A program made the translations under genes and the position numbers. This document shows positions 52,934 to 61,288 of a stretch of DNA of 64,000 nucleotides, piece by piece. This DNA is from Azotimanducus sp963663145 (GTDB lineage: Bacteria; Pseudomonadota; Gammaproteobacteria; Pseudomonadales; Azotimanducaceae): the NCBI GenBank assembly GCA_963663145.1, contig OY760134.1, forward strand, positions 2,108,001 to 2,172,000. Reading direction: 5' to 3'. The stretch's first letter is position 1. The number at the start of each line of letters is the position of its first letter. The notes under the pieces were generated by a model, which saw nothing but the letters and a program-made list of their open reading frames with translations, was not told where the DNA came from and did no database searches.

Positions 52934-54349
52934 TTAGGACTCAGACTGCTTCTTATAAGGTGGCCTTAAAGCCGAGGCCAACTTCGAGGCCAACTTGGAT
53001 TGACTATAGATCGACTTCGCGTGACTGAAATTCTTGAAGCCGTCATAGCCATGGTATGAACCCATCCCGCTCGGACCCACCCCGCCAAAGGGCAGGTCTT
53101 CCTGCGCCACATGCATGATCACGTCATTCACAGTCGCACCACCCGATGTGGTGCGCGTGAGCACCTTCTCTTCTTCGCGCCTGTCCTGGCCAAAGTAATA
53201 GAGTCCAAGCGGCCGGTCCTTGCTGTTGACGTAATCAATGGACTCATCAACCTCCCTGTACTCCTTCACCGGCAGCAGCGGGCCAAATATCTCGTCCTGC
53301 ATGACCTTCATATCATCGCTGGGATTCAGCAGAAGAGTTGGCGGTATGCGGTGATGCTGCTGCTGAGTGAAATCCTCATCGGCGGGATTGATCTCGACCA
53401 CATCCGCCCCTTTCGCCTTGGCATCTTCGACATAGCGATTCAGGCGATCAAAGTGACGCTCGTTGACGATTGAAGTGTAGTCCGCATTGTCCTTGATATC
53501 CGGGTACATCTTGGCAACCGAAGTTTGCGCGTGCTTGACAAACTCATCACGGGATTCTTCAGGCAGGAAGACATAGTCCGGAGCGAGACAAATCTGCCCC
53601 GCGTTCAAAGTCTTGCCCGCCATGATATTGCTTGCGGCAAGCTCCATGTCCGCGCTTCGTCCAATGATCACCGGTGACTTGCCGCCCAGTTCCAAGGTCA
53701 CAGGCACCAAGTTTTCTGCCGCAGCCTTCATGACATGTTTTGCAATGCTCGTCGCGCCGGTGAACAGCAAGTGATCGAACGGCAGCCGTGAGAAGGCGCC
53801 CCCAACATCCGGCCCACCGGTGAACACGGCCACCTCGTCTTCATCAAAGTTCTCGGAAAAACACGCCTTCATCAGCTCGGACGTCTGAGCGGTGAACTCG
53901 GAGGGCTTGATCATGGTGCGGTTGCCCGCCGCGAAAATACCCGCAAGCGGCGTAAAGGTGAGGTTGACCGGGAAATTCCAAGGGCTGATGCAGCCGACCA
54001 CCCCAAGCGGCTGGTACTCGATTCGGCCCCTTGAGCCGACTAAGCTCAAGGGAAACATCACCTTGCGCCGCTCCGGTTTCATCCATTCGCGAACTCGCTT
54101 CTTGGCGTGTTCAAGCGGAGCGATCGAACCGTCGACATCCGTGAACTTGGACTGTTCAAGCGAACGATGGCCAAAGTCGGCCGCCATGGCCTCGCCGAGC
54201 TTGTCCCCGTGCTTCTTCAAGACATCGATTGCGCGATCAATCCGGTCGATTCGCGTTTTCGCCGTGACGACACCTTCGGCAAGGTAGGCCTTTTTCTGGC
54301 GGTCAAGTACGGCCTGCATGTCTTCTTGGGTTGGTTCTGCGGTTGTCAT
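52934..54349 (-). CDS. aldehyde dehydrogenase, coniferyl-aldehyde-dehydrogenase type
   Basis: 471 residues, NAD(P)-dependent. The active-site cysteine is in NAGQICLAPDY and the general-base glutamate in LELGGKSPVI. SPWNFPVNLTFTPL and QDEIFGPLLPV are typical. The length and missing extra N-terminal domain resemble the CalB-type coniferyl aldehyde dehydrogenases, which oxidise many aldehydes. A 160-bp gap to the fitB gene holds nothing recognised. Confidence 0.9.
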   Translation of the reverse strand: MTTAEPTQEDMQAVLDRQKKAYLAEGVVTAKTRIDRIDRAIDVLKKHGDKLGEAMAADFGHRSLEQSKFTDVDGSIAPLEHAKKRVREWMKPERRKVMFPLSLVGSRGRIEYQPLGVVGCISPWNFPVNLTFTPLAGIFAAGNRTMIKPSEFTAQTSELMKACFSENFDEDEVAVFTGGPDVGGAFSRLPFDHLLFTGATSIAKHVMKAAAENLVPVTLELGGKSPVIIGRSADMELAASNIMAGKTLNAGQICLAPDYVFLPEESRDEFVKHAQTSVAKMYPDIKDNADYTSIVNERHFDRLNRYVEDAKAKGADVVEINPADEDFTQQQHHRIPPTLLLNPSDDMKVMQDEIFGPLLPVKEYREVDESIDYVNSKDRPLGLYYFGQDRREEEKVLTRTTSGGATVNDVIMHVAQEDLPFGGVGPSGMGSYHGYDGFKNFSHAKSIYSQSKLASKLASALRPPYKKQSES

Positions 54350-54485
54350 CGCGTTCCTCTCATGGTCTGGCTTGAAAACTCTACGCAGTTTACCAACAAG
54401 AATGGACTGCGGTAGAGAGGCAATCGGTGCTCTTTTTCTTTACCATGATCGAAGCGACAGGTTTTGACTGAGTGCGATCTCTTTC

Positions 54486-55031
54486 ATGTCTCGAAGACCA
54501 AGCAATGCTGAAAAAGTCCAGCAATTTATGCAGGTCTTCGCACAGCGTGTTCAAAGCAATGGTCGCGTGTATTTGACCGGTGGCGCTTGTGCGGTACTGT
54601 TTGGTTGGCGTGATCTGACGATAGATGTTGATCTCAAAATGGATCCCGAACCCAAAGGCGCTTTTGAAGCCATCGCTCACATCAAAGAGCTTTTGAATAT
54701 GAATATCGAGTTGGCGGCCCCCGATGATTTCATTCCGCCATTGCCGGGATGGCGAGAACGGAGCCATCCAATCGAAGTGGTGCATGGACCAAAGGGAAAG
54801 GTTGAGTTTCTACACTATGACTTTTATGCGCAAGCACTCTCTAAGATCGAACGAGGTCATCAGTTGGATCTCACGGATGTGGAGGCCATATGGGAACGAG
54901 ATCTCATCGACCCTGCGAAACTAATGGACTACTTTACAAAGATCGAACCGGATCTCTTGCGCTATCCCTCATTGGACCCCAAGCTCTTTCGTGATCAAGT
55001 CAAATCCATGTGTTGCCAATTGAAGGAATGA
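54486..55031 (+). CDS. DUF6036-type nucleotidyltransferase
   Basis: 181 residues. VYLTGGACAVLFGWRDLTIDVDLKMDP shows the glycine-rich and DxD nucleotidyltransferase core of the AbiEii-like superfamily. Such proteins are commonly toxin-antitoxin components. A hypothetical gene follows after 22 bp. No clear ribosome binding site before the ATG. Confidence 0.75.
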   Translation: MSRRPSNAEKVQQFMQVFAQRVQSNGRVYLTGGACAVLFGWRDLTIDVDLKMDPEPKGAFEAIAHIKELLNMNIELAAPDDFIPPLPGWRERSHPIEVVHGPKGKVEFLHYDFYAQALSKIERGHQLDLTDVEAIWERDLIDPAKLMDYFTKIEPDLLRYPSLDPKLFRDQVKSMCCQLKE

Positions 55032-55053
55032 AAGAGCGTTCCTCAGGTGTTGA

Positions 55054-55425
55054 ATGATCCCGCACGCCCCACAAGATAACCCTTCCCTTCGTTTACCGGG
55101 GTCTGATCTGGTCTGCAAAGGGATTGACGACCTTAAACAAAGCCAAGGGACTCAAGAAGCCTTTCTGGTTGCCCTTGCCGCCACGAGATTGAGTGATCTA
55201 GGCGTCTCTCTACCTGAGCAAGCGTTTCTCATAAGAAGACCAGATATCGCCCTGTATGACGCCGTGTGCGAAGCGGGAGGCGGTCACTCTCAATACAACG
55301 CATTGGTGCGTCGATTGACCAGCTTTATGCGAGCTTATGCCAAAGTGTCTCTTTCCCAGAGAGCGGAAACAGATTTGTACTTTGAACATCCTCCCTACTA
55401 CGCACTCGACGTGGCGCTCCGCTAG
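55054..55425 (+). CDS. hypothetical protein next to the nucleotidyltransferase
   Basis: 123 residues, soluble, with no motif I recognise. LKQSQGTQEAFLVALAATRLSDLG looks helical. Position 22 bp after the DUF6036 gene suggests that it is the second member of a two-gene unit, perhaps the partner of a toxin-antitoxin pair. Confidence 0.55.
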   Translation: MIPHAPQDNPSLRLPGSDLVCKGIDDLKQSQGTQEAFLVALAATRLSDLGVSLPEQAFLIRRPDIALYDAVCEAGGGHSQYNALVRRLTSFMRAYAKVSLSQRAETDLYFEHPPYYALDVALR

Positions 55426-55514
55426 AGCGAAGGTTCCGAGTCGGCGCAGGGGAACACTCTGCCCTTGGGGGAAAGTGGTCCGTTGCACAGGTTTTCGCTT
55501 CCAGCCCACCTATT

Positions 55515-58301
55515 TCATCGACGACGTCGGCGTCGCTTGGTGCTGGTCGCCGTCAACGGCGCTTGCATCTTCTCGTAGCGCATGAACAGATGTTCGACCC
55601 GCTCGCGCTCTGAAGCGAAACCGCCGCGTCGGTAGAGTCGGTCCACCGCTCGGTCGAGTGCTTGGTGCGCCCGGCGCAGGTTGGGCGGCATAAGATCCGG
55701 ATCGTAGAGGTCGGCGAGCGTCGCCTCCGGGTGTGCGGCGCGCGCGTCGAGCACGCCTTGGGCGAGCGGTTCCAGCTTCAACGAGTCGGAATCCTGGGGT
55801 GGCGGCGGGAAGGTGTTGTAGACGAGACCGATGGAGTAGCGGTAGTCGCTCTTCAATCGTCCGCCGATATGCCGCAGCCAGGCCATGTGCATGGATGATG
55901 TGAGCAGCGCGAAATCTTCGAGCGTTGCGTTCTCAAGAATCCGCACAAGGTTGCTGGGAATCACCGGCGGTTCCAACCAGCCGATGGGCGCATATTCACG
56001 TCGCTCGGAACTGACTTCGGGAATCGCCAGAAATGGTCCATCGGGAATCACGTTGACATGGTAGAGCGTCGGCGTCGCCGCGAGTTTGCGGGTCGGTGCG
56101 CTCCTGCTCCGCTCGCGATAGGCGCGCACCGCGGCGATGCGCTCGCGCACGCGCGGCAGCCGGGTGAGCAGGTTGGGCGGAACGTCCTGAAGTGCCAAAA
56201 TCCACCGCTGACCACCCTGCAAGTATTCGCGGGCGCCAATGAAGGGTCTGAGCAATTGCGCGGCTTGTGGCTCCTCATTGAGAAACGCGGCGCGTTCCAC
56301 CGCGTCGAAGATGAAATGCCCGCCGTCGATGGGCTTGGAACCGATGATCAGACGCCCCATTGCATTGATCGGCGCACTCTCCTCGCGCACCACCAGATGC
56401 GCATCCGACAATCCACCCGCATCGAACAAATACGGCGACAGCGCCGCGTGACGGCTTTCCTCCGGCTCACCCTTGATGTCCGGATAACTGAACAGGCGTG
56501 TCTCCCGTCGCGCACCATCCCGCCCGTCAAGGCCGAGAATGACGACATGCACATGCGCCTTGCCGCGCGCATCCGACCCCCAGGCGAAGGTGCGATGGGC
56601 AAACGAAATCTCCAGATGGCAGCGTTCAAACAACACCGGCCAGAGCTGCGCCACCTGCTCGCCCTGCGTGATTGAATTGGTCGCGACGAATCCGATGCGC
56701 GCCTCGCCCGCCTTCACGTACTCCCCCGCCTTGATGAACCAGGCGCAGATATAATCAAGCGTACCGCCGCTCTTTCCGAGTGCCGCAATTCCACGAACCT
56801 GTGCGCGCTGCTCCTCCGTCTGGTACTTCGATCCCACGAACGGCGGATTGCCGAACACGAACGAGCACTCATCCGGCGGCAGCACCCGCGCCCAGTCGGT
56901 CTCAAGCGCGTCGCCATGCACAATGTGCGGCGATTTCTCAAGCGGAATTCGCGCGTAGGATTGGCCGAACTCCAAGCTCAGCCGATTGTTCATGATGTGA
57001 TCCATCATCCACATGGCGGCTTCGGCGATGCGCGCCGGGAATTCGCCGAGTTCGATCCCAAAGAACTGGTCCACGTCTACCATCGACTGCCAAGCCGTAT
57101 CGATTACCTTTTGTCCGGCCGCGCCGGTTGCGTCGCGAATCTCGCGAATGACCTCGATTTCAAGCAGCCGCAACTCGCGGTAGGCGATGATGAGGAAGTT
57201 TCCGCAACCGCAGGCCGGGTCGAAAAAGGTCATGCCGCCAAGCTTTTCCTGAAAGCGCCTCAACTCGGCAAGACGCCGACTGTCCCTGCGTGCCTTTATT
57301 CGCTCGAACTCCGCACGCAGTTCGTCCATGAACAAGGGCTCGATGACCTTCAGGATGTTCTTTTCGGTGGTGTAATGCGCACCTTGCGCACGGCGCTGGG
57401 CCGGGTCCATCACCGACTGGAACAACGCACCGAAAATCGCCGGCGAAATCTTCGACCAGTCGAAATCACAGGCATCGATCAGCATGTCCCGCATGGCCCC
57501 GCTGAAGGCAGGGATGCGTAAGGCCCCCGAAAAGAGCGAACCATTGACGTAGGGGAAGCGCAGCAAGTCCTCGTCACGGGTGGATTGGCGCGTCGCCTCA
57601 GGCGTATCCAGCACCTGGAACAACTCGATCAGGCGGGCACCCGTGTCCGACCCATCCTTCGAGGTGCGCGACTCCACGAAGTCCAAGAAGATGTCGCGCT
57701 CGAAAATCCCGGTGTCATCCGCAAACAGACAAAACACCACGCGCACAAGGAATTGCTCCAGATCGTGCCCCCGGTAGCCGACTTCGAACAGCGCATCATG
57801 CAGCCGACCCGCCAGTTCGGCGGCCTTGACGTTGACCGGATCCTGATCTCGGAAGGCGCGCTTCTGCACCCCTTGGATAAAACCAAACGACTCGATGTGC
57901 CGGGGTAAATCCTTGAGCGCAAAGGAGGTTTCTTGCCCCTCATCGAGATCATGCAGCTCAAACGTCTGGAAATCACTGACCAGAATGTAGCGCGGACGCT
58001 CGTGTTCCGGTAGCGCGTCGAAATATTCTCCGGCCTGATCGTATGCCTTCTTGAGGTCACGACCGGCACTTTTCTGTTCAACAATTAACTGCCCCGGCCA
58101 GAACAGGTCGATATAACCGGAAGTGTTGTCGAGTTTGGAAACGTGTTGTTCGTAACGCGCGACAGAACGTCGGCGGACGTGGAAGATGTCGAAAAAATCG
58201 TTGTAAAAGCTCTGCGTCTCGCCCTTCTCGTAGGCGGCGTCCTTATAGTGCTCGGCAAAGCTGGCCGCCCGCACACGAACTTCGTTCCAAGAGAGGCGCA
58301 T
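55515..58301 (-). CDS. MmeI-like single-chain type IIL restriction-modification enzyme
   Basis: 928 residues, matching MmeI (919). The N-terminal nuclease motif is D65-X9-E75-Q-K77 (YIDLFWPGQLIVEQKSAG), the methyltransferase motif I is DPACGCGNFL at 361-370 and motif IV is GNPPF at 484-488. The C-terminal region is the target-recognition domain. In this family one protein both cuts and methylates one strand of the same site, so no separate specificity subunit is needed. The reading frame appears intact. No type I partners are near. Confidence 0.92.
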   Translation of the reverse strand: MRLSWNEVRVRAASFAEHYKDAAYEKGETQSFYNDFFDIFHVRRRSVARYEQHVSKLDNTSGYIDLFWPGQLIVEQKSAGRDLKKAYDQAGEYFDALPEHERPRYILVSDFQTFELHDLDEGQETSFALKDLPRHIESFGFIQGVQKRAFRDQDPVNVKAAELAGRLHDALFEVGYRGHDLEQFLVRVVFCLFADDTGIFERDIFLDFVESRTSKDGSDTGARLIELFQVLDTPEATRQSTRDEDLLRFPYVNGSLFSGALRIPAFSGAMRDMLIDACDFDWSKISPAIFGALFQSVMDPAQRRAQGAHYTTEKNILKVIEPLFMDELRAEFERIKARRDSRRLAELRRFQEKLGGMTFFDPACGCGNFLIIAYRELRLLEIEVIREIRDATGAAGQKVIDTAWQSMVDVDQFFGIELGEFPARIAEAAMWMMDHIMNNRLSLEFGQSYARIPLEKSPHIVHGDALETDWARVLPPDECSFVFGNPPFVGSKYQTEEQRAQVRGIAALGKSGGTLDYICAWFIKAGEYVKAGEARIGFVATNSITQGEQVAQLWPVLFERCHLEISFAHRTFAWGSDARGKAHVHVVILGLDGRDGARRETRLFSYPDIKGEPEESRHAALSPYLFDAGGLSDAHLVVREESAPINAMGRLIIGSKPIDGGHFIFDAVERAAFLNEEPQAAQLLRPFIGAREYLQGGQRWILALQDVPPNLLTRLPRVRERIAAVRAYRERSRSAPTRKLAATPTLYHVNVIPDGPFLAIPEVSSERREYAPIGWLEPPVIPSNLVRILENATLEDFALLTSSMHMAWLRHIGGRLKSDYRYSIGLVYNTFPPPPQDSDSLKLEPLAQGVLDARAAHPEATLADLYDPDLMPPNLRRAHQALDRAVDRLYRRGGFASERERVEHLFMRYEKMQAPLTATSTKRRRRRR

Positions 58302-58397
58302 CAGTCCTTCAGCCTCCGAGAAGCATCTCGACTCCCAACTTGGAGCTCCCTGAAATCCCTCAGAGGTAGTGACTCCGCATATCGAGCAAGCGCCAAA

Positions 58398-58814
58398 CTA
58401 GACCTCCGCCAGCAGATTTCGAAACGGGTGCCGAGACTTCCAACGATAGGTATCGAAATCTCTCTGATCAGTAGAGAGAATGAATCCATCTTCCAGATCT
58501 TCTGCGGCCAACACGAGAGAGGCATCGGTCAGGTCCATCGGCAAATCCCGGTACTTTTCCATCAATGCGCATATTTCCGGCAGTCTTTGCGGACTGATTT
58601 CGTGCACCGTCACATTCCTGGATACCTCTCTCAGAAAGAGGATTTCCGCATTCACACTCAAGCGCGAAACGAGCAGGTGGCATGTCTCAACGAGCACAAG
58701 CCAGGTAACGACAATCGGCTGGTCCAAGCTACGAGCGGCAGCTAGCGCAGAGTCATGCCATCGATCTCTTTTATTGGCCAGCGCGAGCCAGTAGCCTGTG
58801 TCAGCCAATGCCAT
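58398..58814 (-). CDS. PIN-domain toxin (VapC-like)
   Basis: 138 residues. Active-site acids are D5 (MALADTGYWLALA), the glutamate in LVLVETCHLL and the aspartates in MDLTDASLV and STDQRDFD. It overlaps the upstream antitoxin gene by 14 bp. Second PIN toxin of the right-hand part of the window. Confidence 0.9.
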   Translation of the reverse strand: MALADTGYWLALANKRDRWHDSALAAARSLDQPIVVTWLVLVETCHLLVSRLSVNAEILFLREVSRNVTVHEISPQRLPEICALMEKYRDLPMDLTDASLVLAAEDLEDGFILSTDQRDFDTYRWKSRHPFRNLLAEV

Positions 58815-59061
58815 GCTTGCCGCCTAGGTCATTGATGAGATATCGCCCGTGTTCTTGGGCTAAATCTTCAGGCCCTTGGGCACAGCCAATGAATTCACTA
58901 GCCAGTATCCTTTGAACTTTCCTCCGCGCTGATTCCACTTGTTCCTTGTAAAGACAGTCGATCGCCAGCTTGAGTAGGTCACTGGCACCCTTCTGAGTCT
59001 TTAGCTGGAGTTCCTGCAACTTGGCTGCGCGATCATCGTCCAATCTCGCGTTGACCCTCAA
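58801..59061 (-). CDS. ribbon-helix-helix antitoxin (CopG-like)
   Basis: 86 residues from a TTG at 59061, MRVNARLDDDRAAKLQELQ being the short strand and first helix. Partner of the PIN toxin. Its C-terminal half (RILASEFIGCAQGPEDLA) is presumably the toxin-binding part. Confidence 0.8.
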   Translation of the reverse strand: MRVNARLDDDRAAKLQELQLKTQKGASDLLKLAIDCLYKEQVESARRKVQRILASEFIGCAQGPEDLAQEHGRYLINDLGGKHGIG

Positions 59062-59100
59062 TTTGAAACACCCTCACCGAATCAAAATTCATCATAGCTC

Positions 59101-59117
59101 GTATGACAGCGACATAC
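59101..59117. promoter_or_regulatory. short inverted repeat upstream of the RHH antitoxin
   Basis: GTATG and CATAC are separated by 7 nt, 40 bp before the antitoxin start. Five-base arms are easily found by chance; position is the only support. Confidence 0.25.
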
Positions 59118-59287
59118 AAGCTGACCGCGACCTGAATGCGGGGAAAGGGTTAGCTCCCCCTTTTCTTCGAACAAATGACGAACAAGCGAACAAGGCCGAA
59201 AACGCCCCACTTGAAGGGGGGGTTCTCCGTTCATGCCGAAGGCGGGGCATTCAGTGCAAGGCTACAGGTGTACAATTCCGCTTGCGG

Positions 59288-59448
59288 CGCACGATAGTTC
59301 AAGGCTGGCAGTGTTGGTAGCACGTAACCACCGGTGCATAGGGACTACAGAGCAAACGCGGCTTCGTACAATAGAATCGCTGGCTCAAGGGCGCTTGGGA
59401 TTATGAAGAGAACTGAAGCGGAATATGGGTTCGAATCCCACTCGTGCG
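59288..59448 (+). ncRNA. possible 161-nt RNA with tRNA-like ends
   Basis: The 5' end CGCACGA (59288-59294) and the 3' end TCGTGCG (59442-59448) pair perfectly over 7 bp, as an acceptor stem. Directly before the 3' end lies a canonical T arm: GGG TTCGAAT CCC with the correct 7-nt loop. After the 5' end comes TA then GTTC as in a D stem. The interior is too long for a tRNA and no anticodon arm could be placed; no CCA is encoded. It could be a tRNA with a large insert, a decayed one, or an unrelated structured RNA. Confidence 0.35.
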
Positions 59449-59516
59449 TATTTCTATTCGTGTGACTTAAGAGGGCGCATTCCCTCTCGAATGAACTGCA
59501 AGGAGACGACTCGATC

Positions 59517-60395
59517 ATGAAACTCGCGACCTTTTCGACCGCCAACAACCCCAGCCCCCGTCTCGGAGTCGTTCGCGAGGATGGAATGATCGACCTGAGT
59601 GCCATCGCCAGCGCGCCGCACTCCATGGCGACCTACCTGACCGGCGGACAACCCGCCTACGATGAGGTGAGAGCGGCAACCGCGGCAGCTTGCGATGCTT
59701 TGCCCCTCGATGCGATCAAGTGGCATGCCCCCTTACCCGCTCCCGGCAAGATGCTGGGAATAGGCCTCAATTATGCCGACCACATCGCAGAGACTGGCAT
59801 GGCCACGCCCCAGACGCAGATGTGGTTTAACAAGCAGCACAACTGCGTGAACGGGCCTTATGCCGACATCAACCTGCCGGCGGTATCGGACAAGCTCGAC
59901 TATGAGGCGGAGCTGTGCGCGGTCATTGGCAAGCGTTGCAAGCACGTACCGCGGGAACGGGCACACGAGGTGATAGCCGGGTACTGCTGCGGCAACGATG
60001 TGAGCGTGCGCGACTGGCAAAGGGCCGCAATGACCATGCAGATCGGCAAGTCATTCGATACCCACGGCCCCTTCGGCCCGTATCTGGTCACGCCCGATGA
60101 AGTGGGCGACCCGCACCAGCTCGACATCCGCTCATTGGTAAACGGCGAGGTGCGGCAGAGTTCGAACACCAAGCACCTCATATTCGACTGCTATGATGCC
60201 GTCGCGCACCTTTCCCAGGCGTTCGTGCTCGATCCGGGCGATGTGCTCTTCATGGGCACACCGGCTGGTGTCGGAGCAGCCATGAGTCCACCGAAATTCC
60301 TCAAAGAAGGCGATGTCGTTCGCATCGAGATCGAGAAGCTCGGGCATCTCGAAGCAAGGATTGTCCCGGAACGTGCGGAGTGCGTGATTGAGTAG
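59517..60395 (+). CDS. fumarylacetoacetate hydrolase family protein
   Basis: 292 residues, ATG with AAGGAG 11 nt upstream. Metal-site motifs of the FAH fold are KMLGIGLNYADH, DYEAELCAVIGKR, and FGPYLVTPDEVGDP with GTPAGVG near the end. It may cleave C-C bonds of acylpyruvates or decarboxylate oxaloacetate; substrate unknown. Confidence 0.9.
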   Translation: MKLATFSTANNPSPRLGVVREDGMIDLSAIASAPHSMATYLTGGQPAYDEVRAATAAACDALPLDAIKWHAPLPAPGKMLGIGLNYADHIAETGMATPQTQMWFNKQHNCVNGPYADINLPAVSDKLDYEAELCAVIGKRCKHVPRERAHEVIAGYCCGNDVSVRDWQRAAMTMQIGKSFDTHGPFGPYLVTPDEVGDPHQLDIRSLVNGEVRQSSNTKHLIFDCYDAVAHLSQAFVLDPGDVLFMGTPAGVGAAMSPPKFLKEGDVVRIEIEKLGHLEARIVPERAECVIE

Positions 60396-60406
60396 AGGAG
60401 TCGAAT

Positions 60407-60640
60407 CCTCTTCATAGAAATGCCGGGCACCACGCCCTTGGTATTCGCAAGCGGCCCCGAGCGGATGCCCTGTTCGAGCTGCCAGTCTTCAGCGGAGAGG
60501 CGATAGGCAAAAGCGGCCGCCAGCATGACAACGAAGTGAACCAGACCCAAGGTCACAAAAGTCTGCGCGACACCGATCGATCCCGTGCCGACAAAATATG
60601 CGCCCGGCCGCAACCACGACGACTTCCCGCAAGTGCCCAC
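60407..60640 (-). pseudogene. relic of an OFA-type MFS transporter
   Basis: A minus-strand fragment reads RPGAYFVGTGSIGVAQTFVTL and HFVVMLAAAFAYRLSAEDW, like one transmembrane helix pair of oxalate/formate-antiporter-type transporters near a helix end. No start, no other helices and no complete domain. Lies between the FAH gene and the GNAT gene. Confidence 0.5.
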
Positions 60641-60703
60641 TCACCTGCGCGGTCGCATTGGGCGACGCACATCCTGCCCCGACAACGCCTATGTGAACCT
60701 CGG

Positions 60704-61285
60704 TTATGCCGACGCCTTGTAGTGGAACCCCGCCCGTTCCAATTCGGTGAGTTCAACCCGTTCTTCTTCCTGTTTGAACATTCGCATCCCGGCACGTTGA
60801 TACATGGCCAATGCAGAAGGATGGTCAAGCGTGCAGGTATGCAGCCAAACGCGCCCACAATCTTCTCGCCACGCACGCTGAATGCCCCAATCGAGCAGCC
60901 AAGGCCCGATACCCCGTCCCACAAACTCCGGCAAGAGCCCGAAATAAGCGATTTGAGTTTCGTGCGCGGTTCGGCGGTCCAATTCAACGTACCCGGCAGG
61001 CGTTCCATGCACGTAGGCGACAAAGATCTCCACCTCCGGGTGCTCAATGATTTCGCGCAAAGACGCATCGCTCATGTTTCTGCGCATATACCAATAGTAG
61101 GAATCCCCAACACTGTCATACAGAAACCTATAAAACCTCAGGCTCGGTGGGTGCGCGCGCCATATTCCGGAAATGTCGGCGCGTTCGGCCAAGCTTGCGC
61201 GCGCCTTGGGCCGACTAGTGAGCTCAAGAAAGGTCACGGTCGTGGTGATGTGGGCGCTTTGCTTGGTCACAAGATTGAGCCTCAC
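60704..61285 (-). CDS. GNAT-family acetyltransferase
   Basis: 193 residues from a GTG 3 bp after the GAPDH stop, so probably in the same transcript. FLPEFVGRG-like GLLPEFVGRGIGPWLLDWGI is the acetyl-CoA motif A, followed by VWLHTCTLDHPSALAMYQRAGMR. Substrate unknown. Confidence 0.85.
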   Translation of the reverse strand: MRLNLVTKQSAHITTTVTFLELTSRPKARASLAERADISGIWRAHPPSLRFYRFLYDSVGDSYYWYMRRNMSDASLREIIEHPEVEIFVAYVHGTPAGYVELDRRTAHETQIAYFGLLPEFVGRGIGPWLLDWGIQRAWREDCGRVWLHTCTLDHPSALAMYQRAGMRMFKQEEERVELTELERAGFHYKASA

Positions 61286-61288
61286 CGA

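Larger units (their letters stand above)
59062..59516. other. 455-bp intergenic region with possible structured RNA
   Basis: Contains a candidate operator (59101-59117), a frame with the words DIQADRDLNAGKGLA that faintly recalls the C-terminal RuvC-like motif of TnpB transposon proteins, the tRNA-like element at 59288-59448, and a 6-bp hairpin (AGAGGG/CCCTCT, 59470-59487). AAGGAG at 59500-59505 serves the next gene. No confident protein gene. Confidence 0.5.

Noticed and set aside
59062..59320. TnpB (IS605 OrfB) relic suggested by DRDLNAGKGL
   Set aside because: Only a short motif is present, the zinc-finger cysteines are missing and no other transposon part or terminal structure was found.
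59288..59448. tmRNA (ssrA)
   Set aside because: Too short, lacks the conserved 5' G-rich sequence and has no tag reading frame ending in LAA with a stop; the GCAAAC hexamer alone is not enough.
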